Shown here: piece after piece, positions 6,931 to 17,690 of the stretch | How the letters are laid out: every line of letters starts with the position of its first letter | How positions within the stretch are numbered: the stretch's first letter is position 1 | From: Saccoglossus kowalevskii | Lineage: Eukaryota > Hemichordata > Enteropneusta > Harrimaniidae | DNA length: 22,483 bases | Direction: 5' to 3' | NCBI RefSeq assembly: GCF_000003605.2 | Contig: NW_003122837.1 | Span: 1-22,483, forward strand | Notes under the pieces: generated by a model | Told to the model about the DNA's origin: nothing | The model's input: the letters and a program-made list of their open reading frames with translations, nothing else | Database searches by the model: none | Translations under genes and position numbers: made by a program

Positions 6931-9666
6931 AAGTTAGACAATACACAATTGAAAGAAAATCTCACCAGTGCATCGCATGAACACTGAAATGCTGACTGTA
7001 GATTGACAAAAAGAATGAAGTGTATAAATTGCTACTCTTTTAGCATCGATGAGATTGTGTTCTGTGAATCCGAGTTTTGGAACGTTCCACATCGTGCGGG
7101 GCGTGATCACATTACTGCGACCTGACCGTGGAACCAACGAGACTGATGCTAATAATTACTGATGTTTACGGTCTATTTTCGTTTATTGACATATTGGATG
7201 GGCTACAATTGCGGTTCTAAATGTATTCATTCAAAGATATATTAAACTAAAATCCTTCACACAACAGTAAGGTACTGACTCGAACAACAAGGGTACCATG
7301 TGCATCACCATGAGTACGTTCGCGTCGCCACTTCTTCGACTAGATACCGTAATATTTTGAAAACAATCTACGAATAGTAGATGTTGCGCTGCCTAGTAAA
7401 TCGGTTTGGAGTGTTATGGGCGTGTTATTACGTATGTGGCAGTCTGTGAATGCGAGCTCCCATGGTAATGTACTGAAGTCATGAAGACAACCAATTAGTG
7501 AGGACACGGAATTCTGTGCAAACTACGTAGTTAAATAGCGATTCACGATATCATACTTGAGAATACTTCAAATGTCCGGATTTCAGGCTTTGTTTAATTT
7601 CTTTGTTTAGTTTCAAGCCGCATTTTAGATGGCTGTCCCATATAGTGAATGTTGTTGAATTAATCGCATTTATTTTTTCACCACTTGTACGCCAACTGAC
7701 TGTAAATTGATACACAAAAATAGACTTATATGCGTTGAAGTACCATCGCATATATCGCATATACTATTTGCACTGTGGCGTATTAATTTTGAAAACAATA
7801 TAAATGAACAGATGTCACGATCTATAATAGTCCAATGCAATGCAAGTCATATTAATTTTCACATGTATAATGCAGAAAATAGTTGAAATGCTAACTTTGC
7901 TGTGTTTTCTTTTGCTATATTCTCGAACTGTAATTCTGTTCAAAGGTTCAGATGCTTTTGTACTCGCACTGGTGTAAAGCACTACTAAAATAATTTGCCA
8001 CTCAGACAATTATACTCTACAAACTCTTTAACACATTACAAATAATTATCATTTTTACACAACGAATATGCCAATAATTTCAGTTCAAATTGACGGTTCA
8101 TCTCATTTTATTTTACAGGCATCACATACTATTGATAGAAATGATGATAGAAATACGTGAAGGTACAATAATTAATGGAGACGCAGCACGTATACTACTG
8201 TCTATAATAAATTGATTATATAATAATTAACATCTAACCCAGATTACATAAACTTTGTATCGGGGACAGTGTTAATTTATCCATGTCAATGTGACATCGT
8301 CGTTATTTATACTTTCTCATATGTGCGGCGCAAACAAATTCACGAAAAACGAATTTCTTTTTATTAGCGACCTAATAGACGAATCTGGGCGTTAACACTT
8401 ATACTAGTAACTAAATGTTCAGCTTCATTAGTGGATTTAAGCAATATGGTGCCCTCAGTAATCTACATAAACAAACTAAAATTACACCACATCACTGGAT
8501 GGTGGATGGCGCTATACTAAATTATTCGATGAGTATAAATCTATTTGACAGCTTAACTAACTAAATAACCTTTTAGTTGTTGGGTTAATACTGTTGCAAT
8601 TGTGCATATATGCTCGTCCAAAAATAAGATTAGTGCTCCTCAGATCTGTGCGTGATGATGAGTTAGGTAAGTTTAAACCATAGAAACTATAAAGATTATG
8701 TTTATGAATTAACATGAATTACGAGTAGCTCCGCGTACAAAATATTCACATAACCAGGTTTTTCAGTACATGTACAGTTAGATAGTGTAAGAATACTCAT
8801 TGACAAAATATGCTTTACATTCTGCCTCATTTTTCATCTGTTTAGCATACTTGGAAGGCATTTGACCTTATACTTCGACCTTACACATCTTAACAGGGAA
8901 AGTTTTAATTATTGCGCATATTTCTATATTTCTATATATACTAGCTCAATCGCTGTCAAGCTCGTTACATATATCACTTCATCATCTCATCGTCTATGAG
9001 ATACGAGAAATGTGTCATTTTCATAACAGAGAATTAGTATCTTTCCGTTAAACACGGGGAATACACTCATTATCATTAACCAAATTAAGGAAAAGTTCCA
9101 TTTATCGATCCATTGGACTGTCAATATCGGTCCTAGGTGTTAGTATATTTCATAACACAAAACGCTGAGGTCATGCAGTATCGCAAATGAAAGTCGATGA
9201 AAGAAAACTATTTTCTGAATTATCAAACAAACTATAGCCAATCGATAATATGTTTATCAGAGTGTAAATTGTGACAAAAACTATTGGTTTTATGATTTTC
9301 TCTATGTTTCTTTTTATTTATAATAACATCACTATAGGAACATCTGCTAACATCGTTACAATGATTAGTGTATTCTTGCATACATGCATACATTTGCATC
9401 AAAACAAGAACTTGTATGTCGCCCTAAACGTTATTAGTCCAGTGGCAGATCACTGATATCACACACGTGTTTGAATCCATACCACCACCTCTATGTGACG
9501 TCACAACTAGGTAATAGCGTGTCTACGTATATGGTAGTAAGAATCATTAGTATAATAACAATATAGCGATGTCGAATGTATGATGATTGCCTATTACGCT
9601 TGAAATAATACACTAACAATAACAATCGACATAATAATGTTCAAGATTCACGTGTCTTGTGTCAAA

Positions 9667-9971
9667 TCAGCCCAGTTTTAAAAGGGCAATTTTTTTATAC
9701 GCCGCTAGATCCCATGGCGCCAGTATGTGGTTGGGCATGAGGAGCTCTGCTTCATCTTGATTGATTGAAGGCTCGTTCAGTACTGGTAACACTGTTGGTA
9801 GGTATTCCCCTAATTTCTTCAGGCACTGCAGTACTTTGTCTGTCCTCGAGTCGGCCAGATTATTCGATTCAGTTGGATCTTCAGCTAAGTTGTAAAGACG
9901 TACAATTCGATTATCGCTTTCGTAAACTGTATCGTGATCACTTTCTGGAGCAGCAAACCAAATTGCTGGAC
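9667..9971 (-). CDS. ARSB: ARSB-like copy 2, terminal coding exon E
   Basis: 305 bp ending in TGA at 9669-9667, with the [13 protein letters not shown] signature. Identical to copy 1 by eye. Confidence 0.9.
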
Positions 9972-12562
9972 CTGATGTTTAAACAGGGTAGGACATTTAA
10001 GTTAAATTAAGGATTAAACAGTAACCTCTAACGCATACAATGTAGTATACCTTTCAACAAATAAAGACAGACTAGTGTAACCATAGAAACCATATTCAAA
10101 ATGCTAACAATGTAAGCAATTAATTAATTAATGTAATCTGATGTAAATTTATAATATGCAAATATTAATATGCATTTAAATAAAATCGTATTTTATGAGC
10201 ATTGCAACGCGTTATTCACTAATTTAGTTTTAGATTTCATGACTGATCTATAATTTAGTATCAGGGCTGATACTGAAACAAGATATTTACACAGTATTTA
10301 CCTTGGTGCCCTGTTAATAACTTCCAATCACCAACACGAACTGCTGCCTTTATTCCCACATCGAAATACTCGTTTTCCGTCCAACGATCTTTTGTTTTTG
10401 CCTTGTTCATCAATGATTCTGGAACCAAGTTTATGAGTACATCGTCCCGCATAGATGGTTGGTTTTTGCTTTTACAAATGTAAATAAAATATTAGGCGTT
10501 ACACATTATACATATCAGTAGTACAGTGCTCTTATAATGTTTTTGCTGTGGAAATTCAGCATTCGAGAAAAGTATTTTCACAAGTAGCTATTTCTCAAAC
10601 AATCTAGGTCAGGGGGACATTGAACAAAACGTTTAAATTACCTTATAGTATTCCATTGGTCCACACCGTACAAATCCATTGATTTAATTTCATTACTATC
10701 ACCACCAGCCAAACTTACAAATGTAGGAAGCCAGTCGGTAACGTGAATAAGTTGATGATTTGATGACCCTCTGACACGATAGTCCAGTAGTGGACTCGTA
10801 ACAAACCCCACACCTCTTACACCTCCTTCCCACAGTGTTGCTTTGGCGCCTTTGAGAGGCCAGTTGTTACCACTTGCATGGGGACCGCCATTGTCTAAAT
10901 CAATTACAGAGTTGGCTTAAGTAGCAGTCCTATATTAGTTTGTGGCGAAATATACTTCCTTAAAAACTTAACTTAGCAAGTTAACAATATAAATAGAGAT
11001 AATCGGTAAAACAAAAACTTGCTGGCAGTGAAATTAGAAGCAAAAATTATCCACACGAAGAATTTCATTCGACCTTTACGTGTGCCTTTGTAACACAGAT
11101 ATTCAGTAAATTAATCTTCACATACTGTTATTTATCGTAGCATAACATGTGTTGCTTTATAAGAAAATATTAGTGTTTGGGGACTTGTTTTGGGATATGT
11201 TGCTATCAATTGAATACACTTCTAAGTAAATATTTTTGTTTTCAGAATTAACCTTAATATATGTTGTGCTTTCTATATGTGGTAAATTATTGTCATTCAC
11301 GTGTACTCACCTGTTGATACGACCAAAACAGTATTGTTCCATAGACCAGATTGTTTTAATTGTTCAACTACGCTGCCTATAGCATCGTCCATACATGTAA
11401 CCATGGCAGCATACACACGTCTATCTGGATCTGTTATATGGGAATACATGTCTATGTAACTGTCGGGTGCCTGTAGAGGCACATGGGCAGCTTGAAATGC
11501 CAAGTACATAAACATTGGCTGAAATATACAAGAGGGTAAAACAGGTTATGTAATTCATAGATCATGGCGTTTGAAGTATGACTGAGACGTCGTAATATAA
11601 TATTTAATAATGTGTGTCATATTTTGCAATGACATACTTCACTGGAAATTGTCATTGAAACAATAAATAATACCAGAGGTACATTACTTGGGGTTTGCAA
11701 CGCGCATATAACTGTATGGTGACATCATGCCAAGATCCCATTCAAGTCTCATCTCGTAGCTAACGAGACTGAGGCTATGACCTTTTGACATGACATAGGC
11801 GGTTTGTAATAAAACAATAAAATATATATTACTACATTCATAGTGAAAAAATGTAATACATCGAAAATGTACAGAAAATATAGTTATCGTAATCCGTAGT
11901 ATCGTGAGCAGCTATTTGATCCACCTGGACATCCCAGTATCCTAGTTACCTCGGGCATGCGCATTCAAATTTTACTGAGTTGGAACGCTTATGCGAGAGC
12001 GAGATTGAAACGGGATCTTGGTACCATGTCACCGTAGTGCTCCTCTGATAATACGTAATGACAACCAGCGGTCATATTATAGTGAATCATGAACAACATT
12101 ATAATGCTCATTTTATGTTTGAATGAAAGACACACCAAATACAACGTTTAACTGATATGGGATCTGTTATTCTTGAATATGGTTGCAGACAGATTTACAG
12201 CGTATCATGTCAAAATATAAAGTGACATTGTTAGAACTCGACGAGACTAGATGATGATCATTTGTACCCGAACTAATCGCAAAATTCCAAAAATGATCAG
12301 TTCGTATATTTTCTTGCATGGAACGCGGGGATGCCATATATTACTCAAAATAATATTGCTATTGAGTCAAGAGTGTCGATGATATAATATGACCTTACCT
12401 TGTCGGCATTGTGATTTGCTATGATTGTTCTTGCCTCCTTAGAATATAAATCGGTAGAATATTCCCCAACATATTCGTGTGCAATACTTTTATCATCTCT
12501 GTATAATTGCCACCACTCGTTATTCTCGTAAGTATAGTGGTCAGTTTCCCCTCCAATTATAC
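9667..12562 (-). CDS. ARSB: Arylsulfatase B-like gene, 5'-partial, copy 2
   Basis: Exons at 12399-12562, 11311-11518, 10642-10894, 10302-10468 and 9667-9971 have the same lengths, splice sites and stop as copy 1. By eye the five exons encode the same protein as copy 1. The introns differ at several places: a deleted AA near 10068, GCTAACAAT for GCTAGCATT near 10104, a TTTTAG duplication near 10229, and changes in the MITE end. The N-terminal half is also missing from the DNA upstream of this copy. Confidence 0.85.
10302..10468 (-). CDS. ARSB: ARSB-like copy 2, exon D
   Basis: 167 bp with the [13 protein letters not shown] motif, identical to copy 1. The preceding intron (10469-10641) has two T/C changes just outside the exon. 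Confidence 0.88.
10642..10894 (-). CDS. ARSB: ARSB-like copy 2, exon C
   Basis: 253 bp with the DNGG and LWEGGVR motifs. No coding difference from copy 1 was seen, and Tyr is retained in LLDYRV, where copy 3 has Asn. Confidence 0.93.
11311..11518 (-). CDS. ARSB: ARSB-like copy 2, exon B
   Basis: 208 bp, with the active-site His region FQAAHVPLQ and the sequon WNNT. The peptide is identical to copy 1, and the donor is GTGAGT. Confidence 0.92.
11674..12047. mobile_element. MITE-like element, copy 2
   Basis: Same insertion as in unit 1 with the same ATAATAC flanks (11667-11673 and 12048-12054). It was therefore present before the array was amplified. The right end has become TGCTCCTCTG, so two bases of the terminal inverted repeat no longer pair. 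Confidence 0.8.
12399..12562 (-). CDS. ARSB: ARSB-like copy 2, exon A
   Basis: Same acceptor TACAAAG, donor GTAAGG and 54-residue peptide as copy 1. The in-frame upstream ATG is also kept, at 12624-12626. Confidence 0.8.
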
Positions 12563-12966
12563 CTTTGTATAATGTACGAGATCTTATTGGTAAATACGAC
12601 TTCAAAGGCGTTTTATGTGTATACATTTCATATCGCGATATTGACGGATTGCAAATAAGTGTGTTAATGTGTACTTTGAGATCCTACTTCAAATGATAAT
12701 GGAGAGTTGTGATAGTTTCAGTTAGTGACTTCAATTACATGTGCATTTGTGCATCAATCGCTGTAGGGGTTGTGTACGAAGTCAGACTACAGCGGAGGAC
12801 AACATATAGTGAACGTGTCGACTGTAGGAACCCTTGTCATGCACGCATTCAAATAGCATTACGTGACTGTATTTTGTACTTAAAATGCTTCTCGCACACA
12901 CGTGCCACTAGCCTTGGATCCAGCTATTCAGAGTGCCCCTCCCCATTGAACTCAAGAATAGCCTGG

Positions 12967-15264
12967 TGAATCGCTACGTAAATACGTAGACGACACACAA
13001 TTCTGCGTCATAACTGATTGGTCGTTTCCAGGATTTCAGTACATTACTATGGAAACTCACACACGCAGTCTGATCCGTGCGTAAGACCCGCCCACAGCCC
13101 CCATGGTCGATTCACTAGTCTACCAGTTGTAGATTATTCTTGGTCTTAGGACATCTAGCCGAGCGAGCTAATTTTGCTATTCTTCTTCACATAGGCCAGT
13201 ACTTCTCTGCAAAGGGCAGACTGTTGTTGTCAATTACTTTTCTACACAGTCATTTTTTTTCAGTTGTTTCGCCTGAAAACCCCCGACAAAAAGTAGGGGG
13301 AAAAGGTATGTGACAACCGAAATATTCCCGATTTCTGTAAATACGAATATTTTTTTTGCGCAGACTTCGTGCTATTTTATTAAACTCTGCAAACAAACTT
13401 CCACTTACATATATAGCTGGCCAAGGGGAAAGAAACATTGATGACTAATTTACTAATACCTCCGTTTATCTTCTTTTCTGGTAAATATGTTTATACTTTT
13501 TTCGAATTCGATTCTCTGCGCTTAACAACAGAACACCAAGAATTATTCAGTTTATAAAGTTATTTAAATCTAACGCAAATCTTGCATATATTAATCTAAT
13601 TAAGCAAACATTTTATTAAGATTTAGGACGTAAAACGTTTTATTAAACTGATTAAAGTAACTGGATGACTTGAATGTATCTGTGCTAACCGACAAGGATT
13701 TGTAGTTCGAACATATTCGATATGCAAATGAGTCGTATGCAAATCTGTTTTGTGTAGTGACGTTAAGTAACGCACATCGAACTGTTCAGGATACTATTTG
13801 ACCGTTTTATGTTGGATGATAACCGTGGAAACGATTGTGATGTACGTGCGCTAAAGTTAGTATTTCGTCGTTTTTTGTGGGTGCTGGCAATAAGACCAAA
13901 GACGATAGGCACAGAGGGTAGGCAAAAGTACTTGGGTCAGCCACAGTTCCAGTTACTCAGACTGGTACTTGCAGCGTCAAAGCGTCTAGCTCATGAACAG
14001 AAGCTCACTTTTTTGGAAACGTTCGGGTGTGAGAGGCTTTCAACCTATTCTTCATAATAGAAGAGTTATTACACGTCTCCAACTGACAAATAGGAGTTCG
14101 GTATATAACACATGTGACCATTTTTTTTTTTCAATGTGCCTACGATTTTTGACTCGTACCTTGACTTTGGTAGCTTGGTACCTCACACTCATTACTGTTT
14201 TTTTACATCTGCCGTATTAAAAGTAAAACACTACTTTCCCATATGGTTAACTATTGTTGAGGCAGTATTAGATTTGCTCTTTACTTGTCCCATGCAAGTT
14301 CCTTCATTGGAGCATTAAGCAGTCTTCTAAAATTGGCATTGAGACATCTTACTTGAATACTTGTATGCTAGTTGTGACCTAATTCATCACCATAAGTAAC
14401 GTTGAATGATGGCTGTTATTTGAGGTAGTGTATTTGTAATTCATATCTTTTGGACATGCGGGGGAAACATTTACTTGCAAGCGGCGCACATGAAGGTGTC
14501 CTTTTCGAACTCGGACTTGTCGAAAGGCACATTTTCTAATCTCTGGCTCGGATTCGAATTTCAGGTCTTCAAGTCATTCACCAACCCCAATTTAAAACCA
14601 AGATCACAATTAATATCATCATCATTATATCATCATATCATTATCTATGAAGTTAGACAATACACAATTGAAAGAAAATCTCACCAGTGCATCGCATGAA
14701 CACTGAAATGCTGACTGTAGATTGACAAAAAGAATGAAGTGTATAAATTGCTACTCTTTTAGCATCGATGAGATTGTGTTCTGTGAATCCGAGTTTTGGA
14801 ACGTTCCACATCGTGCGGGGCGTGATCACATTACTGCGACCTGACCGTGGAACCAACGAGACTGATGCTAATAATTACTGATGTTTACGGTCTATTTTCG
14901 TTTATTGACATATTGGATGGGCTACAATTGCGGTTCTAAATGTATTCATTCAAAGATATATTAAACTAAAATCCTTCACACAACAGTAAGGTACTGACTC
15001 GAACAACAAGGGTACCATGTGCATCACCATGAGTACGTTCGCGTCGCCACTTCTTCGACTAGATACCGTAATATTTTGAAAACAATCTACGAATAGTAGA
15101 TGTTGCGCTGCCTAGTAAATCGGTTTGGAGTGTTATGGGCGTGTTATTACGTATGTGGCAGTCTGTGAATGCGAGCTCCCATGGTAATGTACTGAAGTCA
15201 TGAAGACAACCAATTAGTGAGGACACGGAATTCTGTGCAAACTACGTAGTTAAATAGCGATTCA
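12967..15264. mobile_element. Inverted-repeat-bounded segment, unit 2
   Basis: Same segment as in unit 1, with outer TGAATCGCT at 12967 and AGCGATTCA ending at 15264. The interior differs from unit 1 mainly in homopolymer lengths and a few substitutions. Confidence 0.55.
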
Positions 15265-17385
15265 CGATATCATACTTGAGAATACTTCAAATGTCCGGAT
15301 TTCAGGCTTTGTTTAATTTCTTTGTTTAGTTTCAAGCCGCATTCTAGATGGCTGTCCCATATAGTGAATGTTGTTGAATTAATCGCATTTATTTTTCCAC
15401 CACTTGTACGCCAACTGACTGTAAATTGATACACAAAAGTAGACTTATATGCGTTGAAGTACCATCGCATATATCGCATATACTATTTGCACTGTGGCGT
15501 ATTAATTTTGAAAACAATATAAATGAACAGATGTCACGATCTATAATAGTCCAATGCAATGCAAGTCATATTAATTTTCACATGTATAATGCAGAAAATA
15601 GTTGAAATGCTAACTTTGCTGTGTTTTCTTTTGCTATATTCTCGAACTGTAATTCTGTTCAAAGGTCCAGATGCTTTTGTACTCGCACTGGTGTAAAGCA
15701 CTACTAAAATAATTTGCCACTCAGACAATTATACTTTACAAACTCTTTAACACATTACAAATAATTATCATTTTTACACAACGAATATGCCAATAATTTC
15801 AGTTCAAATTGACGGTTCATCTCATTTTATTTTACAGGCATCACATACTATTGATAGAAATGATGATAGAAATACGTGAAGGTACAATAATTAATGGAGA
15901 CGCAGCACGTATACTACTGTCTATAATAAATTGATTATATAATAATTAACATCTAACCCAGATTACATAAACTTTGTATCGGGGACAGTGTTAATTTATC
16001 CATGTCAATGTGACATCGTCGTTATTTATACTTTCTCATATGTGCGGCGCAAACAAATTCACGAAAAACGAATTTCTTTTTATTAGCGACCTAATAGACG
16101 AATCTAGGCGTTAACACTTATACTAGTAACTAAATGTTCAGCTTCATTAGTGGATTTTAGCAATATGGTGCCCTCAGTAATCTACATAAACAAACTAAAA
16201 TTACACCACATCACTGGATGGTGGATGGCGCTATACTAAATTATTCGATGAGTATAAATCTATTTGACAGCTTAACTAACTAAATAACCTTTTAGTTGTT
16301 GGGTTAATACTGTTGCAATTGTGCATATATGCTCATCCAAAAATAAGATTAGTGCTCCTCAGATCTGTGCGTGATGATGAGTTAGGTAAGTTTAAACCAT
16401 AGAAACTATAAAGATTATGTTTATGAATTAACATGAATTACGAGTAGCTCCGCGTACAAAATATTCACATAACCAGGTTTTTCAGTACATGTACAGTTAG
16501 ATAGTGTAAGAATACTCATTGACAAAATATGCTTTACATTCTGCCTCATTTTTCATCTGTTTAGCATACTTGGAAGGCATTTGACCTTATACTTCGACCT
16601 TACACATCTTAACAGGGAAAGTTTTAATTATTGCGCATATTTCTATATTTCTATATATACTAGCTCAATCGCTGTCAAGCTCGTTACATATATCACTTCA
16701 TCATCTCATCGTCTATGAGATACGAGAAATGTGTTATTCTCATAACAGAGAATTAGTATCTTTCCGTTAAACATGGGGAATACACTCATTATCATTAACC
16801 AAATTAAGGAAAAGTTCCATTTATCGATCCATGGGACTGTCAATATCGGTCCTAGGTGTTAGTATATTTCATGACACAAAACGCTGAGGTCATGCAGTAT
16901 CGCAAATGAAAGTCGATGAAAGAAAACTATTTTCTGAATTATCAAACAAACTATAGCCAATCGATAATATGTTTATCAGAGTGTAAATTGTGACAAAAAC
17001 TATTGGTTTTATGATTTTCTCTATGTTTCTTTTTATTTATAATAACATCACTATAGGAACATCTGCTAACATCGTTACAATGATTAGTGTATTCTTGCAT
17101 ACATGCATACATTTGCATCAAAACAAGAACTTGTATGTCGCCCTAAACGTTATTAGTCCAGTGGCAGATCACTGATATCACACACGTGTTTGAATCCATA
17201 CCACCACCTCTATGTGACGTCACAACTAGGTAATAACGTGTCTACGTATATGGTAGTAAGAATCATTAGTATAATAACAATATAGCGATGTCGAATGTAT
17301 GATGATTGCCTATTACGCTTGAAATAATACACTAACAATAACAATCGACATAATAATGTTCAAGATTCACGTGTCTTGTGTCAAA

Positions 17386-17690
17386 TCAGCCCAGTTTTAA
17401 AAGGGCAATTTTTTTATACGCCGCTAGATCCCATGGCGCCAGTATGTGGTTGGGCATGAGGAGCTCTGCTTCATCTTGATTGATTGAAGGCTCGTTCAGT
17501 ACTGGTAACACTGTTGGTAGGTATTCCCCTAATTTCTTCAGGCACTGCAGTACTTTGTCTGTCCTCGAGTCGGCCAGATTATTCGATTCAGTTGGATCTT
17601 CAGCTAAGTTGTAAAGACGTACAATTCGATTATCGCTTTCGTAAACTGTATCGTGATCACTTTCTGGAGCAGCGAACCAAATTGCTGGAC
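17386..17690 (-). CDS. ARSB: ARSB-like copy 3, terminal coding exon E
   Basis: 305 bp ending in TGA at 17388-17386. One silent change in the first Phe codon after the acceptor (IWFAAP); otherwise the same as the other copies. Confidence 0.9.

Larger units (their letters stand above)
5449..7330. other. Interior of the inverted-repeat-bounded segment, no gene recognised
   Basis: The longest plus-strand ORF is 82 codons (6091-6339), the same in all units (13809-14057, 21533-21781). It is rich in Arg, Leu and Lys but matches no family I know, and no splice-linked partner is evident. A minus-strand ORF near 13250-13438 exists only in units where the neighbouring T-run lengths allow it, which argues against coding. 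Confidence 0.5.
5248..7545. mobile_element. 2.3-kb segment bounded by diverged long inverted repeats, unit 1
   Basis: The left arm (5248-5448) and the reverse complement of the right arm (7331-7545) align over about 200 bases. Shared blocks are TGAATCGCTA at the outer edge, the identical TTCAGTACATTAC in the middle, and GTAGATT plus ATCTAG towards the inner edge. Each arm also has a TACGTA palindrome near its outer end (5255-5270 and 7521-7532). Weaker similarity may run on to about 5500 and 7260. Overall identity looks like about two thirds, so the element or duplication is old. No transposase was recognised in the interior, and no clear target-site duplication is visible. It could be a decayed non-autonomous DNA transposon, or two inverted copies of a smaller repeat. 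Confidence 0.55.
1..7716. repeat. Macro-tandem repeat, unit 1 (about 7.72 kb)
   Basis: The whole stretch recurs in the same orientation at an offset of 7715-7719 bases, and again 7719-7725 bases further on. The unit contains an arylsulfatase B-like partial gene on the minus strand, a MITE in one intron and a 2.3-kb inverted-repeat-bounded segment. The unit start is arbitrary because the window begins inside the array. Private changes include a TTTTTT run near 1045, where the other copies have TTTTT, and the lack of a 6-bp TTTTAG present in the other copies just after 2513. Confidence 0.97.
7717..15435. repeat. Macro-tandem repeat, unit 2 (7719 bp)
   Basis: Complete second unit, joined to unit 1 without any spacer. 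Differences from unit 1 are scattered single-base changes and short indels. Private changes include GTGTCATTTTC for GTGTTATTCTC near 9013, CCATTGGAC for CCATGGGAC near 9111, and TGCTCCTCTG for TGTACCTCTG at the right end of the MITE. Confidence 0.97.

Noticed and set aside
7551-7760. Minus-strand 69-codon ORF with an acceptor-like TTTACAG in front
   Set aside because: No family recognised. Between unit 1 and unit 2 (15270-15479) all the changes seen alter amino acids, which does not look like constrained coding sequence.
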